A DNA stretch of 64,000 bases from Astropecten irregularis (taxonomy: Eukaryota > Echinodermata > Asteroidea > Paxillosida > Astropectinidae): assembly GCA_963971285.1 (NCBI GenBank), contig OZ020248.1:26711764-26775763 (forward strand), read 5' to 3'. The position numbers and the translations under genes are program-made. The notes beneath the pieces were generated by a model. That model saw only the letters and a program-made list of their open reading frames with translations, was not told the origin of the DNA and searched no databases. Positions 42,191 to 56,000 of the stretch are shown here, in pieces (the stretch's first letter is position 1; the number at the start of each line of letters is the position of its first letter).

Positions 42191-43204
42191 GTTAGAGTTA
42201 TGAGGGCCTGATGTTTTGAAATGTTGGGCTTTGCTAAGCTCTAAGCATTATAAGTTGTTGTCAGGTAGGAATGTTGGAATAAGGACGGCAGTGTTTAACC
42301 ACAGTACGTAGCAGGGATGCTTCTTTCATCACCCACAAATTTTTGAAAACAGGAATACTGCATGTTCACGTAGAGTCTAGTCTAGTCTACTTAGATAGTA
42401 ACCGCCAATCCCTGACCAAACCAAGCCTGTGAAATGTCAATGTTTCTGTCCTTGAAGATGACAGGTCTGTAGAGCTTAGTATAAATCATATTTGTGTATC
42501 CACAAAGGGCTCGGGCTCTGTGGTCACACCTGGACCAAGTCCAAAACAAAGATCCTATAGCTCCTATGGCACTAGATAGTCTTTTCAGTTTTTATGTACC
42601 AATTTGTGTTTAAATAGCATTTTCCAAATAAAAAATAGTAACTTTGCAAATAATATAAGGCAGGAGCATCATTTCAATTTATAATTTAGGCCAGTTCAGA
42701 TTTATTCAGGAAAAGTACGTTTAACTTTTAAGAAAAAACCCTGATAATTAAGAAAATAATGTCGGAAGTGGGACATTAAACCTGTAGAAGACATATGTAT
42801 CAATCAATCATTTCAAAACTCTGCAATTTTATTCACAAATATTGACAGCTACAATCCATCGCGACCTATCTTATCTCTTATCCACATAGGTATATCTCTC
42901 ATGAGATAGATAGTGCATATGGGATTAATAAGATGGTACATGCATCCATTTTTGACTCAGTTGAGATTTGACGACCGACTGTATACCACTCAAGGCATAG
43001 GTCTGTTAATCATCATAAGAAGATGTGTAATGTCACTTGATGGACAGGGGTTGCAAATGATGTGTTCAAAGGGCCTTGTAAGTGTCATGTTTGCATCTTA
43101 GATTGGGATATACTTTACATGTATACTCTGGGTGAAACAGCCCATTCAGAACTGTGGTGTGTCAAAAATTCCCAGATTGGTCAAAAAGCATAATTATGTT
43201 ATAA

Positions 43205-43560
43205 ACAGGCTTACGAAACTGCCCTGTCACTAGGAGGGTTACCTTTTATGCAGCAGGGAGTCTGTAAGGTATTGTAGGGTCAGGCTGCTTGCTCAATAAC
43301 TGCCCTGCCACTAGGAGGGTTACCTTATACGCAGCAGGGAGTCTGTATGGTATTGTAGGGTCAGACTGCTTGCTCAATAACTGCCCTGCCACTAGGAGGG
43401 TTACCTTATGCAGCAGGGAGTCTGTAAGGTATTGTAGGGTCAGACTGCTTGCTCAATAACTACCCTGCCACTAGGAGGGTTACCTTACGCAGCAGAGAGT
43501 GTAAGGTATTGTAGGGGGGGGGGGGGGGGGGTCAGACTGCTTGTTCAATATCTTCCCTGC
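43205..43560. repeat. Five-copy minisatellite, period about 80 bp, with a 19-G run
   Basis: Tandem copies of ACTGCCCTGCCACTAGGAGG, GTTACCTTATGCAGCAGGGA, GTCTGTAAGGTATTGTAGGG, TCAGACTGCTTGCTCAATA. In the fourth unit TAGGG has expanded to a run of about 18 G at 43514. Confidence 0.9.
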
Positions 43561-44233
43561 CACTTGGAAGGCTACTTTGGAAACAGTTATGGTCTGTAAA
43601 GAACCGTATGAACAGACTGCTTGCTCATGTAACCGAAGATTGAGGTGGTTTTTAAGACCAATTGAGCTCAGGCAAGGAACTTGTATACATACATTAACAT
43701 GGTTCTGAATTAGAAGTTAGACACTCTGCCTATGACAAGGCAGTTATGTAGTCCATCATCTGATTAAGCACAGCTAAGATAATCCCACCGCTGCCACCAG
43801 GTAGCAGGAGGAGCCTTTTCCCTGAAAATACAAATTCCCTAACTCCAAAAAATGTCACGTCTTGTATGTGATGCCATGCTTCATTGGCATCCGATAAGGT
43901 CTCTGAACATGTTCAAGGCTGCAGAGCTAGTAGAAAGGAAAAAAAAAACCAAGAAGCAACAGAAAAAAGGGAAATAAAATGTATGACAAATGTACTCGAT
44001 GCGAGGTTAGGAGAACTCTTGGATTCCAACTGTGCTTGAGAGTAATTGGTAACGAGAAGAGGAAGAGGAATCAGATTGAAGTCATCGATCACTCGCGGAG
44101 TGTCTCCTCAAGGCTACTGAGATAAATGGTCCTGACGTCGTGCAATCAGATGCAACCTGTGGTGAATCAGTGCCAGATGCATTGTTCACAGGTTAGCCTG
44201 TTGAAGAGGCGCCCTGGTAAGCATTTCGGACGG

Positions 44234-44400
44234 CAGGGCTGAAAATAAGGTTTGGTTAGGGCAAGGTAAATTTTCTATTGCAAGGGGCACTTCCATTGGA
44301 AAATCATAATGTCTATGGAAACATTTGAAGGGGCACCAAGGCCAAGAACCAGGGCAACGAAGGCCATGGCCTCCGTGGCCTCTGTTTATTTCCAGGCTTG
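44234..44400. mobile_element. Second copy of the CAGGGCTGGAAATAA TIR element
   Basis: Collinear with 6823-6980, with CTCCGTGGCCTCTG duplicated near the right end. Inverted ends CAGGGCTGAAAATAA and TTATTTCCAGGCTTG. Confidence 0.8.
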
Positions 44401-44535
44401 TTAGTGTAGTCTTGACTCAAGAATGGTTTGAGCAGTTTGTGTCAGATCCATCTTGACTGTTCTTTTTATCAAATGGAATTGGGCTCATGTCTCATATAGG
44501 GCCTACACCTGTTTGAATGTGTCTTCAACTTGGGC

Positions 44536-44635
44536 CCTTTTCCAAACCTCGGCTCTTGCTCGGGCTCTGGCTCCAGTTCATGAATCCAGTCTAAAATAAC
44601 CGGTATCAAAAAAGAGGCTTTTGGCTGCGGTTAGA
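44536..44635. mobile_element. Truncated GAGCC-family MITE
   Basis: CCCTTTTCCAAACCTCGGCT, CTTGCTCGGGCTCTGGCTCC then AGTTCATGAATCCAGTCTAA and AAAAGAGGCTTTTGGCTGCG. The remaining half is missing. Confidence 0.7.
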
Positions 44636-44639
44636 CACA

Positions 44640-45800
44640 GAATGTGAAGAGATTGTATATTTACTCACCATGCTCACTGTCACAATATATGACTCACAGG
44701 GTACCTCTTATAGATTGGAATAATTGCACCACTTAAATTATTAACAGGTGCATTTCATAACCTAAGGAAATCTCCAAGCGTCACGCTATAAGCCCTGGTC
44801 ATCAGGCCAAATTATTACTTGTGGAACATCTTAATTTCTTTGGAATCTGGTTGTTGATCTATCACATGGACCCTAATCAAATACACACATAAATGTAGCG
44901 TGTTGGTGAGAAGTAGTTTGTAATGATCTATCATGCTCTAGGATGTGAGCATCCTAATGTCCTTAGGTCATATCCTTGGTGCCTTGGGTCATTACCCCGA
45001 GGCTCCTCGTTGTTACCTTGGTGCCCTTGATCATTAACCATGGTGCCAAGGGCTTGAACTTCACAGAGACATCGGTAGGAACTGCTGTCACCACATTGGA
45101 TCCCTTCCTCATTATCCAATCGATATGTCAGTATCTCTCGGACAAATATACCCTGAAGTGAAGATTACCTTGTCCTCATTAAGGATTAGGGACCAGTGTC
45201 CAAGCCCTGATTTCACCTGAACTGACCCGATGACCTCCAGGTCCCTTCATGTTTCTTTCATGCAATCGGAGGAAGTATCCCTCCTCGACAGTGTCGAATA
45301 TCCTCCTCGCTATCTCTGAATGATCAGGGTTACTTGACCTCCAAACATGGTGATGACAGTGGACGGACGGACTGACCCTCCCGGTTGCACAACCACAGAT
45401 ATCGACGCGATCTCTCATTAACTTTTCCCCCATCAGCAACTTAAGTTGAACTATCGACTCTCTGTCATGGTTGCCTCTATGACACCCTTGATGGAGGATC
45501 TCCGGACTGCTCAGGTCAGTTTTAAGGATGGTCCGGGTTTCTCAACCAGAAATAGGAATCATGACACACGTCCTGTAGTATGTAGAGGTGAGTTGGTCTG
45601 CCACAAGACTCTGTGTAACCTTGTTTACTGCAGAGGAAATGGAGCTGAATCTTCCAAGGTTTCTGGACCAGAGAATCTAGATCGCGGTGTTCTTACAGTC
45701 GATATAAGTACATCGGGTATAGCTTAAAGTCCCTAGCAATGTTGCCAATTGTTCAATGTGTGTATCATCACAACATTGCTTACCAACTTGTTGTTTTTTG
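44640..45800. other. No supported gene
   Basis: Moderately GC-rich stretch with a 93-codon ORF at 45446-45727 that lacks recognisable domains and convincing splice flanks. I see no repeats of note. Confidence 0.4.
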
Positions 45801-45802
45801 TC

Positions 45803-46066
45803 ATTGAAATGTGAACGAATTGGCTGGAGCGGGAATCAAACCAGCAACCTCTGGGATACCATACTGCCACTCTTACCAACTGATCTATCCATCCCTACAT
45901 TGGTGGTTTCCCTAATAGTCAATTATCTTTGTTCACTTGGCAGTAAGAAGCCATGAAACCACGCACATGCTGCTATATATCCCAGGGATCATTTTATCGC
46001 AGTAATGTGCAACAATGCTACAAGCTGAGAACAGTACATGGGGGATCACTCAAAGAGGATACGTTT
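45803..46066 (-). mobile_element. tRNA-derived SINE
   Basis: Minus-strand near-complete copy: tail CATTGAAATGTGAACGAATT, B box GGAATCAAACCAGCAACC, body AGAAGCCATGAAACCACGCA and end CATGGGGGATCACTCAAAGA at about 46035-46060. Collinear with 9700-9965. Confidence 0.82.
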
Positions 46067-46069
46067 TTT

Positions 46070-49000
46070 TTTATTTATGGCTTTTTTATCTTATTATGTC
46101 TTAGTCACACAATAAATGTGTATGTTGACGGCTTTTCTTCCACTGGGAATGGCATGTGACAAGTAGAAGAATGTTAATTTCAGATTAGTTAAGCATAGAT
46201 GGCATCTAGATAATAATTTCACGTAAGTTGTGCACATGGCACAAGGAATTGACAAACGTGTTTTTGCCTGAAGTATATTGTGAGCATAAGCAGGTTAATA
46301 AAACACAATAATATACAATGTATGCTTAGTAGTATTGAGATGTTGTGCACTAAAAATATGTTATGTTTATGACTAAACATACAAAGACTAACAACCCTCG
46401 AAAAATATGAGTAGGCTGAAAAGTGGCATCCGCCCCAGCAGAAATGTGCACCATATGTTTTTCTGTATAGATTTAGTAGTTAGTTAAATGTTTGTGACTG
46501 CTTAGTTATATGAGGTCTCGAGGGATGTAGTCAGCTGGGTATCTATGTGTCACAATAACACAGTGCAATGTAGGGGTAACGTGCTGTGCTGCGCCGTGCC
46601 TTGCCGGTTAGGCAGTCCCGGTGATGTTATAGTCAAACAATGCCGTGACTGATCGGCTGGTATGTCCGCTACGTAGGTTGTCGTTCCCTGCCGTGGTGAA
46701 TTTGTGCGAGGTGAACTTCAATGGGTCATTGTCTCGGTAGGATTGCTATGATATAGATTTACAGATACCCCCCTTATCCCTTTACTGCTTCCCTGTTGAA
46801 CCTTGTATGGAGTCGTAGTGAAACAGGAGCCAGCGTTAAGACCCTCGGGGAGGCTGGTACTATTAGTCCCATCCTGGGTCAGGAAGGCTTGGGCTCTGTA
46901 GTGGAAATCAGACCAGTATCCTGAGAGGAAATTGAGCTGTCTGCCCAGCCTACAGCCCCACGAGTCACTCAGTGTTCTTTGTGCGGTCCCCCATTTGTCC
47001 CCCCGATGACCATTCTCTACGGTGCTTGTTCCCCTCTTCTGACGTGACTTCATCCACGGACCAAATCACGGACTCCTTAACCCCCTTTTAGATCTTGTTT
47101 GATGGCATCAAACTGTTTTGAGATTGGAGTATTATGACAGTTATGTTGTAATTCCCACGGTGCCTCTGGCTGTACACACGTCCCATGATTCACGGTGGAC
47201 CTTCGACGCTAAGAGCCTACTGGCTGTTGTCAAGCTTTGAAGACAAATTGGAAATGATTCATGCTTGGAATCCAGTAATCCGTTATCTCGTTGAGAAGTT
47301 GCCGGGCAGTAACGACCGAGGAGCCGTTAGCGGACACTAGGTGGCAGTCTATCCGCCCGTTGACCAATACCAGAAACTACTCTGAGTTCATAGCCTCTAT
47401 ACAAAATCAGGAATCATTCTGCTTCTCTCTTACCATAATTCCTTCGAGGAAAGTGGAGAAAACCCTCCAAATAACCAGTGAATCAGGACTTCTACCAGCG
47501 ACGTGGAACGGGAGTGGATAGTGTGTGTTAATACCGTGGTAGTAGATTCTGCATAGGCTGAGCTGCAGCTAGGCCAGATGCTGCTGGAGTACTGCGGTGG
47601 GCGGGTGCATGTACGGAGACTAGCTGGTTACTTTGATCAGCAGCACCAAGCGGCCAATATGCAGACAAGACACTGGGGACAACTGTAAGCATTTCCTGCA
47701 TGTATCATACATTTACATACTGCTCGGCATTATACTTTACTCTCACCCTTAAAGCAGTTAGCGTTAGTACAACCGATACGTGTACTGTGTTTGTATTAAG
47801 CTGGTTGATGGACGGCCATTGTCTATTTGCATGCATGTACTGTAGACACACTGTAAGTACCATTCTTTATTGAAGTTTATCTGATGTAAAATGAAGACAA
47901 GGGGTGGATTTCGTAACTCATCGTAACTCATCGTAACTCATCGTAACTCATCGTAACTCATCGTAACTCATCGTAACTCATCGTAAGTTACTACCAATCA
48001 TAGGACTTACCGGTATGAGGATTGCAGCCCTACATAGAAGTCGTAGGATACGATGAGTTATCCTTTGAGTTAGGATCGATCGTAGGGCTTCATGAAATTG
48101 ACCCCAAATCTCATAAATTTGGTAGGGATTAAATAGTAAGACTAAGAACATGTTCAATAGGCAGAATTGTTTTTGCTTAGACAGTTTTCCAAGCTTTGAG
48201 AGGACTTTCTTAACTTTTGTACTTGTACATGTACATGCCTTCTTTACGATAAAGGTAGATATTACATGGTCAGTGTGCTTGTCATTCTTTTGTAAGTCAG
48301 CACAAAACCATATATTTGTTCATATATGTACATGTAGGCCTACCGTATGTACTTTGCAATCTTGAGTGTATTCTTGTAGCTTGTAAGCAATGCAGTGAAA
48401 GTACATGTAGGCTATTATAAAAACTTATGAACATGACTGTGGCTGTGGTTTGTATTATTTTATCTACACTGTGTGACTGTCATAGTGTTTGCAGCGGTTT
48501 GCTATAGAAATATGTGTAATTTGAAGCCATAAGTAGGGCATTTGGACACAATATTGGATCATGATGTATGTGTGATACTAAATCTTTGAAAATATGGGAG
48601 CAGTCCTGAATCCATCCAAATACTGCCAAACCTGGCTGTGGATTTGGATGGATTCATAATACACAGTGTTGTACATACAGTACAGTATGTATGGTTAATG
48701 TGCATGAAACCATATGTGAGGTACACAGCTAGTTGACAAACAGTAGCTGCGGAGAAACCTATAACATTTCAATTCAATTTATACCGTTTCCTCAAGCACT
48801 CATGGAAAGAATTATTTACACGGTATACCCAATAGCAAACATGTGTAGTATCCGGCCGTTAAATACAACATGTGCTGTACAGTAGATATAACCATTACAT
48901 TTGTGTGTCAGAAACCAGTACCACAGTCTTTAGTATAGGGATGGGTACCAGCTGCAAGTAATACTGTACAATAATAGATTAGATGGTAACACAGTTGGTG

Positions 49001-49250
49001 TCAAAGACACTTTCTGATGCCATCAAATTTGTGTGTAAAGTATGTGTACATGTACTGAAGCCAGCTTCTTGCAAATGCTTTTAAGCGCTGCTATTTACAA
49101 AACACTGATGACTTAAATTACATATTTAGCAAACACAGGTCACCAACCAAACTGTCATGTAATGTGTATTGCTTACGACTGGTCCCCTACTTATACTGTC
49201 TTAGCATGAGCAGTTTTTTCTTGTAAGTGCTCTATGAAATTGGGCTGTGG
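46070..49250. other. Gene-poor region; possible unannotated promoter near 47.3-47.7 kb
   Basis: 47290-47690 is comparatively GC-rich and ends in GGGGACAACTGTAAGCATT, which could be a first-exon donor for the gene beginning at 50082. That is speculation. The remainder shows TACATGTA-rich AT sequence with no coding signal. Confidence 0.25.
47902..48108. mobile_element. CGATCGTAGGG-family MITE with internal (TCATCGTAAC)n array
   Basis: Ends GGGGTGGATTTCGTAACTC and GGGCTTCATGAAATTGACCCC. About seven perfect tandem copies of the 10-mer TCATCGTAAC (47929-47990) have expanded from a word present once in the other copies. Confidence 0.82.
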
Positions 49251-49254
49251 CAAG

Positions 49255-49575
49255 AGTTTTGTAATGATAACGTATCCTCTTTGAGTGATCCCCCATGTGC
49301 CGTTCCCAGGTTGCAGCATTGTTGCGTGTATCATTGAAACGATCCCTGGGGTGTGGCGGTGTGTGCGTGGTTTCATGGCTTCTGACTGCCAAACGAACAA
49401 AGATAGTTGACTATTGGGGTCACCACCAACATAGGGCTGGATGGCTCAGTTGGTAGAGCACCTGTACGGTATTCAGGAGGTCGCCGGTTCGAATCCCGCT
49501 CCAGTCAATTTTTCTTTGTTCACTTTTCAATGACTTAAAATATCTCAGTCAGTTTCCCTTGTGGTTATTTCACGA
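49255..49575 (+). mobile_element. tRNA-derived SINE, best preserved copy
   Basis: CGTATCCTCTTTGAGTGATC, GCGTGCGTGGTTTCATGGC region, tRNA-like unit GGCTCAGTTGGTAGAGCACC ... GGTTCGAATCCCGCTCC (about 49436-49506), then TTCTTTGTTCACTTTTCAAT and CAGTCAGTTTCCCTTGTGG. Nearly identical to 9700-9965. Confidence 0.88.
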
Positions 49576-50081
49576 ATACAAAAATATTTTGACATAAAAT
49601 GCCATGACAACTTGAATAAGAGCAACAGGGCTAGCAGCCCAGGGGCAAGAAAGGCAACAGGGCAATGACCAAGGGCACAAGACATTAACTAGTGTTGAAA
49701 CAAAACCAATAACCGAAGGCAATGAAAGCAGCATGGTCAGTGACTCTCAAGCCATTGATTCCTTTACCACCATGAACCTTCAAGTCTGTAGGCGGACATT
49801 TTGAATCATTGACACCAAGTACCCATCTTGGAGGGCACTCGCATTGTTAACTAAATCCGTCTTGACAACAACAATAGTTACACCATTGTATCTGGCCCAG
49901 TAAGATGGCCGCCGGTGGCCTCAGTCCAGATTTGTTTATATGATGTCTCTCGCTTGTTTTGTGCAGTAAAACACGACCATTCCCAGTAAGGGCTGACCCG
50001 TGTTAAACGAATGCGGCTAATGTAGACAGTATATATTAATCTTTGATTTTTTCCCTCCATTTGTGCATTGTCATGATACAG

Positions 50082-53000
50082 ATCAGGTGGGATGGCTTCT
50101 GTTACTGAAGTGAGTAGTGATCTAGAGGATGAAGCATCAATCAACAGTCTCAATGTGGTACGTTATGTTCAATCCATAATCAGTCTAATCATTGACACTC
50201 TTCATGGGAGGGAGAAGGTGGTAGGATTCTCATTAAAGGTTTACGGAGTCGGAATTGTCCTGGTACTCGTCATATTTTGCGGGGACCCGGCAGCTACAAA
50301 TAGACCTTGCCTTGAGCTGGGTTCGTTCAAGAGAGGACCACACCCAGTCCAGGTCACTTTGTAGTAGCAAGAGACTGTGTCACTGTGTATATATTCCATA
50401 ATTGATATCGGGTACAGAACCCCTGCGCTAAGGTGCTGGGGACAGATTATGCGCACCCATGACGTGGTCGCCAATTATTATGCGGAAATGGGAACATGGA
50501 GGTATACACCCGGTGTTTCGCAATGTTCTCCCATTCGGGTTTTTTGTTGTTTGTCTTTGAGTAGGAGGTCTGGTGGTCTTTGCACAGGAGACCAGTGTCT
50601 GTGGAACGAGGCGGGCTGGGGAGACGTAAGACTCTCCCTGGTGCCTGAAATTAATCTTGATTAGACCTTTGTAGCTAGTAACAAACGATATATTACATAG
50701 TCTCCTGTCTGGGCCCCTTGTTGGCTTAACGTGGGTACCACTCATCCAGGTTTCATGTTCAACCAACGCATTCATGTCATATCAGACATGTTGCTGCTCA
50801 CGGTGGTATCACCAGACTTTTGGGTTGATACACAGCAGCCTTGCTGGGAGCTCTGCGATAAACAGCCGTATAAATTTAGCAAGTTTGACAGTAAATGTGC
50901 ACCTGGTAGTAAATTTGTCTGTCACTTGCAAGGTCGTCAGGATAGTAGTGTCGTCGTAGTTTCCAGGTACCTGACAGGCTGATGGTAACAGTGTCCAGGC
51001 CTGTCTGTCAGAGGAATGTTCTTATTGCTGCTCATGGATGCCACTGCTCATAGCTTCAGCTGCAGTGCTAGCCACTTGTCTTAATAGGAGACACCCAGAA
51101 TACCTTGTCACTGAATCGAGTTGCTGACGCCCTGCCTTGCATGTTCTCTTTTTGATTCTTGTCCCTAGAACAAAATGTCCGACAGTGATCCCCTCTTAAG
51201 GTACGGCAGCTAGTGTGTTTTGGCTGGGTCCATGTTTAGCGTACATTTGTTATTAACATGTCACAAACCTAGAAAGATTTGAGGCTTTGCGGGGTGATTA
51301 TTTATTGGTTTGTGGATCGGTTTGCGGTAACACCATGTAAGAATCGTTCTTAGTTTCGCACTTATTATTTCATTGCACTTCTGGTTAGGTCTCAATTCTA
51401 TCAACTGGAAGCAAGTTAAAATTTGCAGAAATTATGAAAAGCCAACCATGGAAACACAATGAAATACACAACGGAAAACATTTCCGTTTAGCGATAGATT
51501 TGGGCTTAAACGATGATCGCAAAGCATTAGTGAAATCAGTCCCTGAAGTCTTTGCCTCTTCACAGAACTTTCAGAATAAACTTTTAAAAAAGGACACATG
51601 TTAGGAATAATAACCCAATCATCAAAGTAACTCAGAAAGATAAAAGATCTGAACCCGATTTGAAAGTAAGGGCATTGACTGGGCACAGACTCCTAAACCT
51701 TCCTGGAGTCATATTCCCAGTGTCTCTGTCTCTTGGTTTCTGTGCCAAACCCCACCCCTTCTTGTTTGCATTGGCCTCGTTCTTAATTTCCGAAGGACTT
51801 GTTTGTCATGCAAACAAAAATAAGAGAACAGTGTCCTGCATGTACTTGTGAACTCGTCTTGAATTATGAAAGCATGTAGGTCGTGACATGATGGGTTATA
51901 ATCAGTTCCCGATGTCGAGGCTAGACATTCTATGGAACTGATTAATCAGCTGGTATTAAGGACCCTTCCTGTAATGTTATCTGCATTGTGCTACTAGCGG
52001 CTAGGACTCTACGGCATCCTGGGTTTTGTGTTTCCAGGGGTTTTTGTTGTCTGTCTGTGTTGTACAGGTGGATGCGTCGGTGGTTGGTCTGTGGTTTGGC
52101 CTACTTGTTCATGTGTCCCATAAAAGCTGTCGAGGGGTCAATGGATCGTGATTTGAAACAGGTGTCGGAACTTTAACACACTGAGGTCAGTCCACCTGTT
52201 TCAAGTACGGTAATGTGCACTTTGTGCTTGATGTTGCAGTGGTGAATGTGAACATTCACAAACTGCTTCATATACTGTACGATGGCAAGGCTTTGTCGTG
52301 TCTATTGTATGTGCTTTAAGCTCTGTTTTCCTTTTCAAACCAGAGAATCTACATTTACTTCCGAACCGCAGCCAAAAGCCTCTATTTTGATAGCCGTTAT
52401 TTTAGAATGGATTCATGAAATGGGGCCGGAGCCTGAGATGGAGCCTGAGCCTCTGTTTCGTAAACTCCCTATATACACATTTGTACATCGGAGGATGATT
52501 TTGAAAAAAAAAAATCCGTTTCGAGGACAAGAATGGTTTCATTGTAATTCTTTTATTCTTCTGTCCTCGATATGAATGCAGTGCACATACACCGATGCTG
52601 TATACATAATCAGCAGCTAATTGATTCCAATCTTTGAAGTGGTCGCAGATCTATCTACATCTCTGGACTTTTCTAGACACCAGAAGGTTAACGGTTTCAA
52701 ATCCTACACCTGTAGGTTAGCCCAATGGGCCTTTACAGAGAGCACCTGTACTCTATGTAGATATGAGCTACTGCATACTCATGGAAAACTCATATTCAGA
52801 TCATGACACAGTTGTGACAGGCCAGCAATAACAAGCATCATGACTCGAAGAACATACCCCAGATTTCAGTGATTCACTCGTTTTTAAATTTGTCTTTAAT
52901 TACACGTAAACCGGTAAACTCATCTGTCGATGGACGCTTGTTTCGTTTGACGTCTCTGTTTAAAAGCTCGTAAATTGAAGCAGTCCTTTGGAAATTGATC

Positions 53001-56000
53001 GTTGAAATCTCCGCTCCGATCCGTTCTAGGAATTAGGGGCAGTCAGATCATGAAGACCGACATTGAGCATGGAATACATTAAGATGCTTAATTGATTTGG
53101 AGGATCACTCCTCCGTGTCTAACTATCGTCATGTGTTGGTAGGCTTCCTCCTCGTACCAGATTGCTCTGGCTCAGGATTAATGATTTGCATCCCTTTACA
53201 GTCACATCTGGTGTTTATTTCTGAAAATATTCATCAACTAATGACATGTGAGGAAAGACGACTGACGTGGTAGTTATTTTGAAGAACTATTGTTGGTGTT
53301 TACACTGAATATTTGACACAAACTACTACATGAGTTATCCAGCCGTATGATGGGACCTCCCTTTAGTCAACTATCTTTGCTCAGGATGCCAGTCAGAAGC
53401 CATATAACCCATAAACTGCCATACCAGTGCTCTACCATCTGAGCTATCCAGCCCTATGATAGGGCCTCCCTTTAGTCAACTATCTTTGCTCAGGGTGCCA
53501 GTCAGAAGCTGTTAACTGCCATACCAGTGCTCTACCATCTGAGCTGTCCAGCCCTATGATGGGGCTCCCTTTAGTCAACTATCTTTGCTCAGGATGCCAG
53601 TCAGAAGCCATCGCACGCCTGGGATGTAAACCTCTAAATAATACGAATTATAATCCCAGCTGCATCGCCTCAAATGATCAATTTTGTGCACGGATCATTT
53701 GAAGCCTTCCTGTGCAGTGATTCAATGTTTAGACAGAACCTCATCCGACCCCCTCTTTCCGTAGGATTTTCTTCCAAAGTTTTCTTCGATCAAGAAATCC
53801 AGCAGTAGCATGCATACCCCGTCACACTGACAGGGTTGGAGATGTGCAGGCAGTGTTGCATTGCAATGTGTTCATGGTAGGAACAGAGACATCCTGATAT
53901 CATATTGATAGCTTCCCGTCCGTTAGAGTTCAATGAGATTTGTTGGAAATGCGATTTGCACGCTCCAGTGACGTGTTTATGTAGGTTATCCTGCTGGTTC
54001 ATCCACTGTAGAATTGTGCCTCCCCAATAATGGCCGGGTTCTTTCATTGGTTAGAGTGCCCGGGATAGTACTGGATTTATATTCCTCTATCGGCCGTGGA
54101 AAGTTTGTTAGTCTCACAAGGATTGACCCAAAATTCTTTTGATCAGGGTGTTAAATCATACCAATCTTTCACAAGTCGTTCTGCATTTTCACGGTAAATA
54201 AGTCTTAGGTGGTACAGAAACTTAAAAACTTTAAAAGGCTTTAAATTGTCTTTAATTTCACTTTGACAATGAACAGTTTTGATGTTGTATTCCAACATGG
54301 ATCACCAATGCGAACAGAGGTAACATTGTTCATTTCATTTGGAGGGTTTTGATTTTTTACAATCCATGATTTCCGAATGGAAGGCACCGTCTCTACAAAA
54401 GCCAGCATTTCCCGCGGAGCTGGGAGAAGGAAAGACGGTAATCTGGGCTTCTAAATCCATGGTTCCTGACATGTGGCACCAATCTAATGCATTCTGCTCG
54501 TCTGTCAAGCAAGAGGGATCAAGAAGTACGATGTTTATTAATTGACGAGTGACTCATCGCGTCGTAGCCCTCTCACGCCGGGCTGACTCTACCACAACAT
54601 GGAGGTGTAAAAAAGAGGATTCCTCCTAGTATTAACCAAGTTCTAAATGTTGGACAGCTCTGTTGCCCAACCCCGGAGTTTCTGTCCCTGTTCGACATCA
54701 CAATGAAGATACCATCACAAATCATTACATGCCTCTTAGCGAAATTGATGTACAGAGCTGCTGATGTATAAGATGCTTGTTAGCTGACCGCATCAAACAT
54801 TGAACCTGTTGTATCTCACAGATGCTAATTGATTAGGAAAGAGTATACAGGTTGAGTATGTGTCATGGGAGGTCCTGGCTCTTTGAATCATGAAGTTGAA
54901 TCCTTTTGTTACATACCATGAGGGTTATGATTGAGGTCGAGGGTCTTCTGCTTGAAGCAATGCCTCTAGCCATGATGGAGTAGACCAGTAGAAACGTTTG
55001 ACATGCCTGGTATTTCACGGAAGCCACGTAGGCTGTTTCCGTCCTTGAAGTTGGCAGAGCCACTCCTCTTTCAATAAATCATTCTTCTTGAATTGAAGGT
55101 CATCGCTAGACGTTTGTATCTCACACCAGAATTCCTCATCTGTGGAAAGCCACATCATTTCAATCCAAATCCATAAGGTCTCCTTGCACATAGACAGGAA
55201 GTTTGCAGTGAAGGTATATGAGAAATGTATGGTGGGATAGTTGTCGCTGAAAGTTTGTACACCAAATCCCGTAGGTATGCTCTCTGCAAAAGATGAGAAT
55301 CATTGGAAAGACCCTTTTCATCGGAAAACCAATCGCTACTATGTGTAGCAATTTTACGTTTAGTGATGGATTTGGGCTTTACCATGTTTACAGATGATCG
55401 CAAAGTTTGAGTGAAATTGGCCCCTGGGGTCGATTTTACGAAGCCCTACGATCGATCGTAACTCAGGTTACGAAGGATGACCCATCGTATCCTACTTAGG
55501 GCTGCAAAGCATCATAAGTCCTACAATTGATAGTAAGTTAGGATGAGTTCGGTGAAATCTTACGATTGATAGTAAGTCTGGATGAGTTTAGTGAAATAGA
55601 CTGCAGTGTGGCCACCAGGGCATAGGCTGATGGTCTTATTGTCCGCTTGATAGCATGGATGTTCAAAGCGCACAGGCGAATGGGGATTTCCCTCATGCTC
55701 ATTTTCAGAGCAAAATCATAATCATGGAACCTCATGGAAGTCCTGTAGTCTTTGAAATTATGCGTGACTCATCGGAGCAGAGCTGATGGGTGTAATTGTA
55801 ATTGCTGCCTGTCTTTTCAAGTATTTGTAGGCGGTTCAGAGTTGATGGTGATTCCCATGAGGTTTGCCATGGCTAGGGAATTATTGGATGGATTGTGTCT
55901 ATCATTACAATTGGTAATGGAGCAATCATCTACTTGTATTTCAATCCATCCGGTAATGAAATATCTCATCAAGGAATGACCAACATACTCCAGACCTTCC

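Noticed and set aside
45446-45727. 93-codon ORF as a coding exon
   Set aside because: No recognisable domain, low-complexity support only, and no good acceptor/donor pair in frame.
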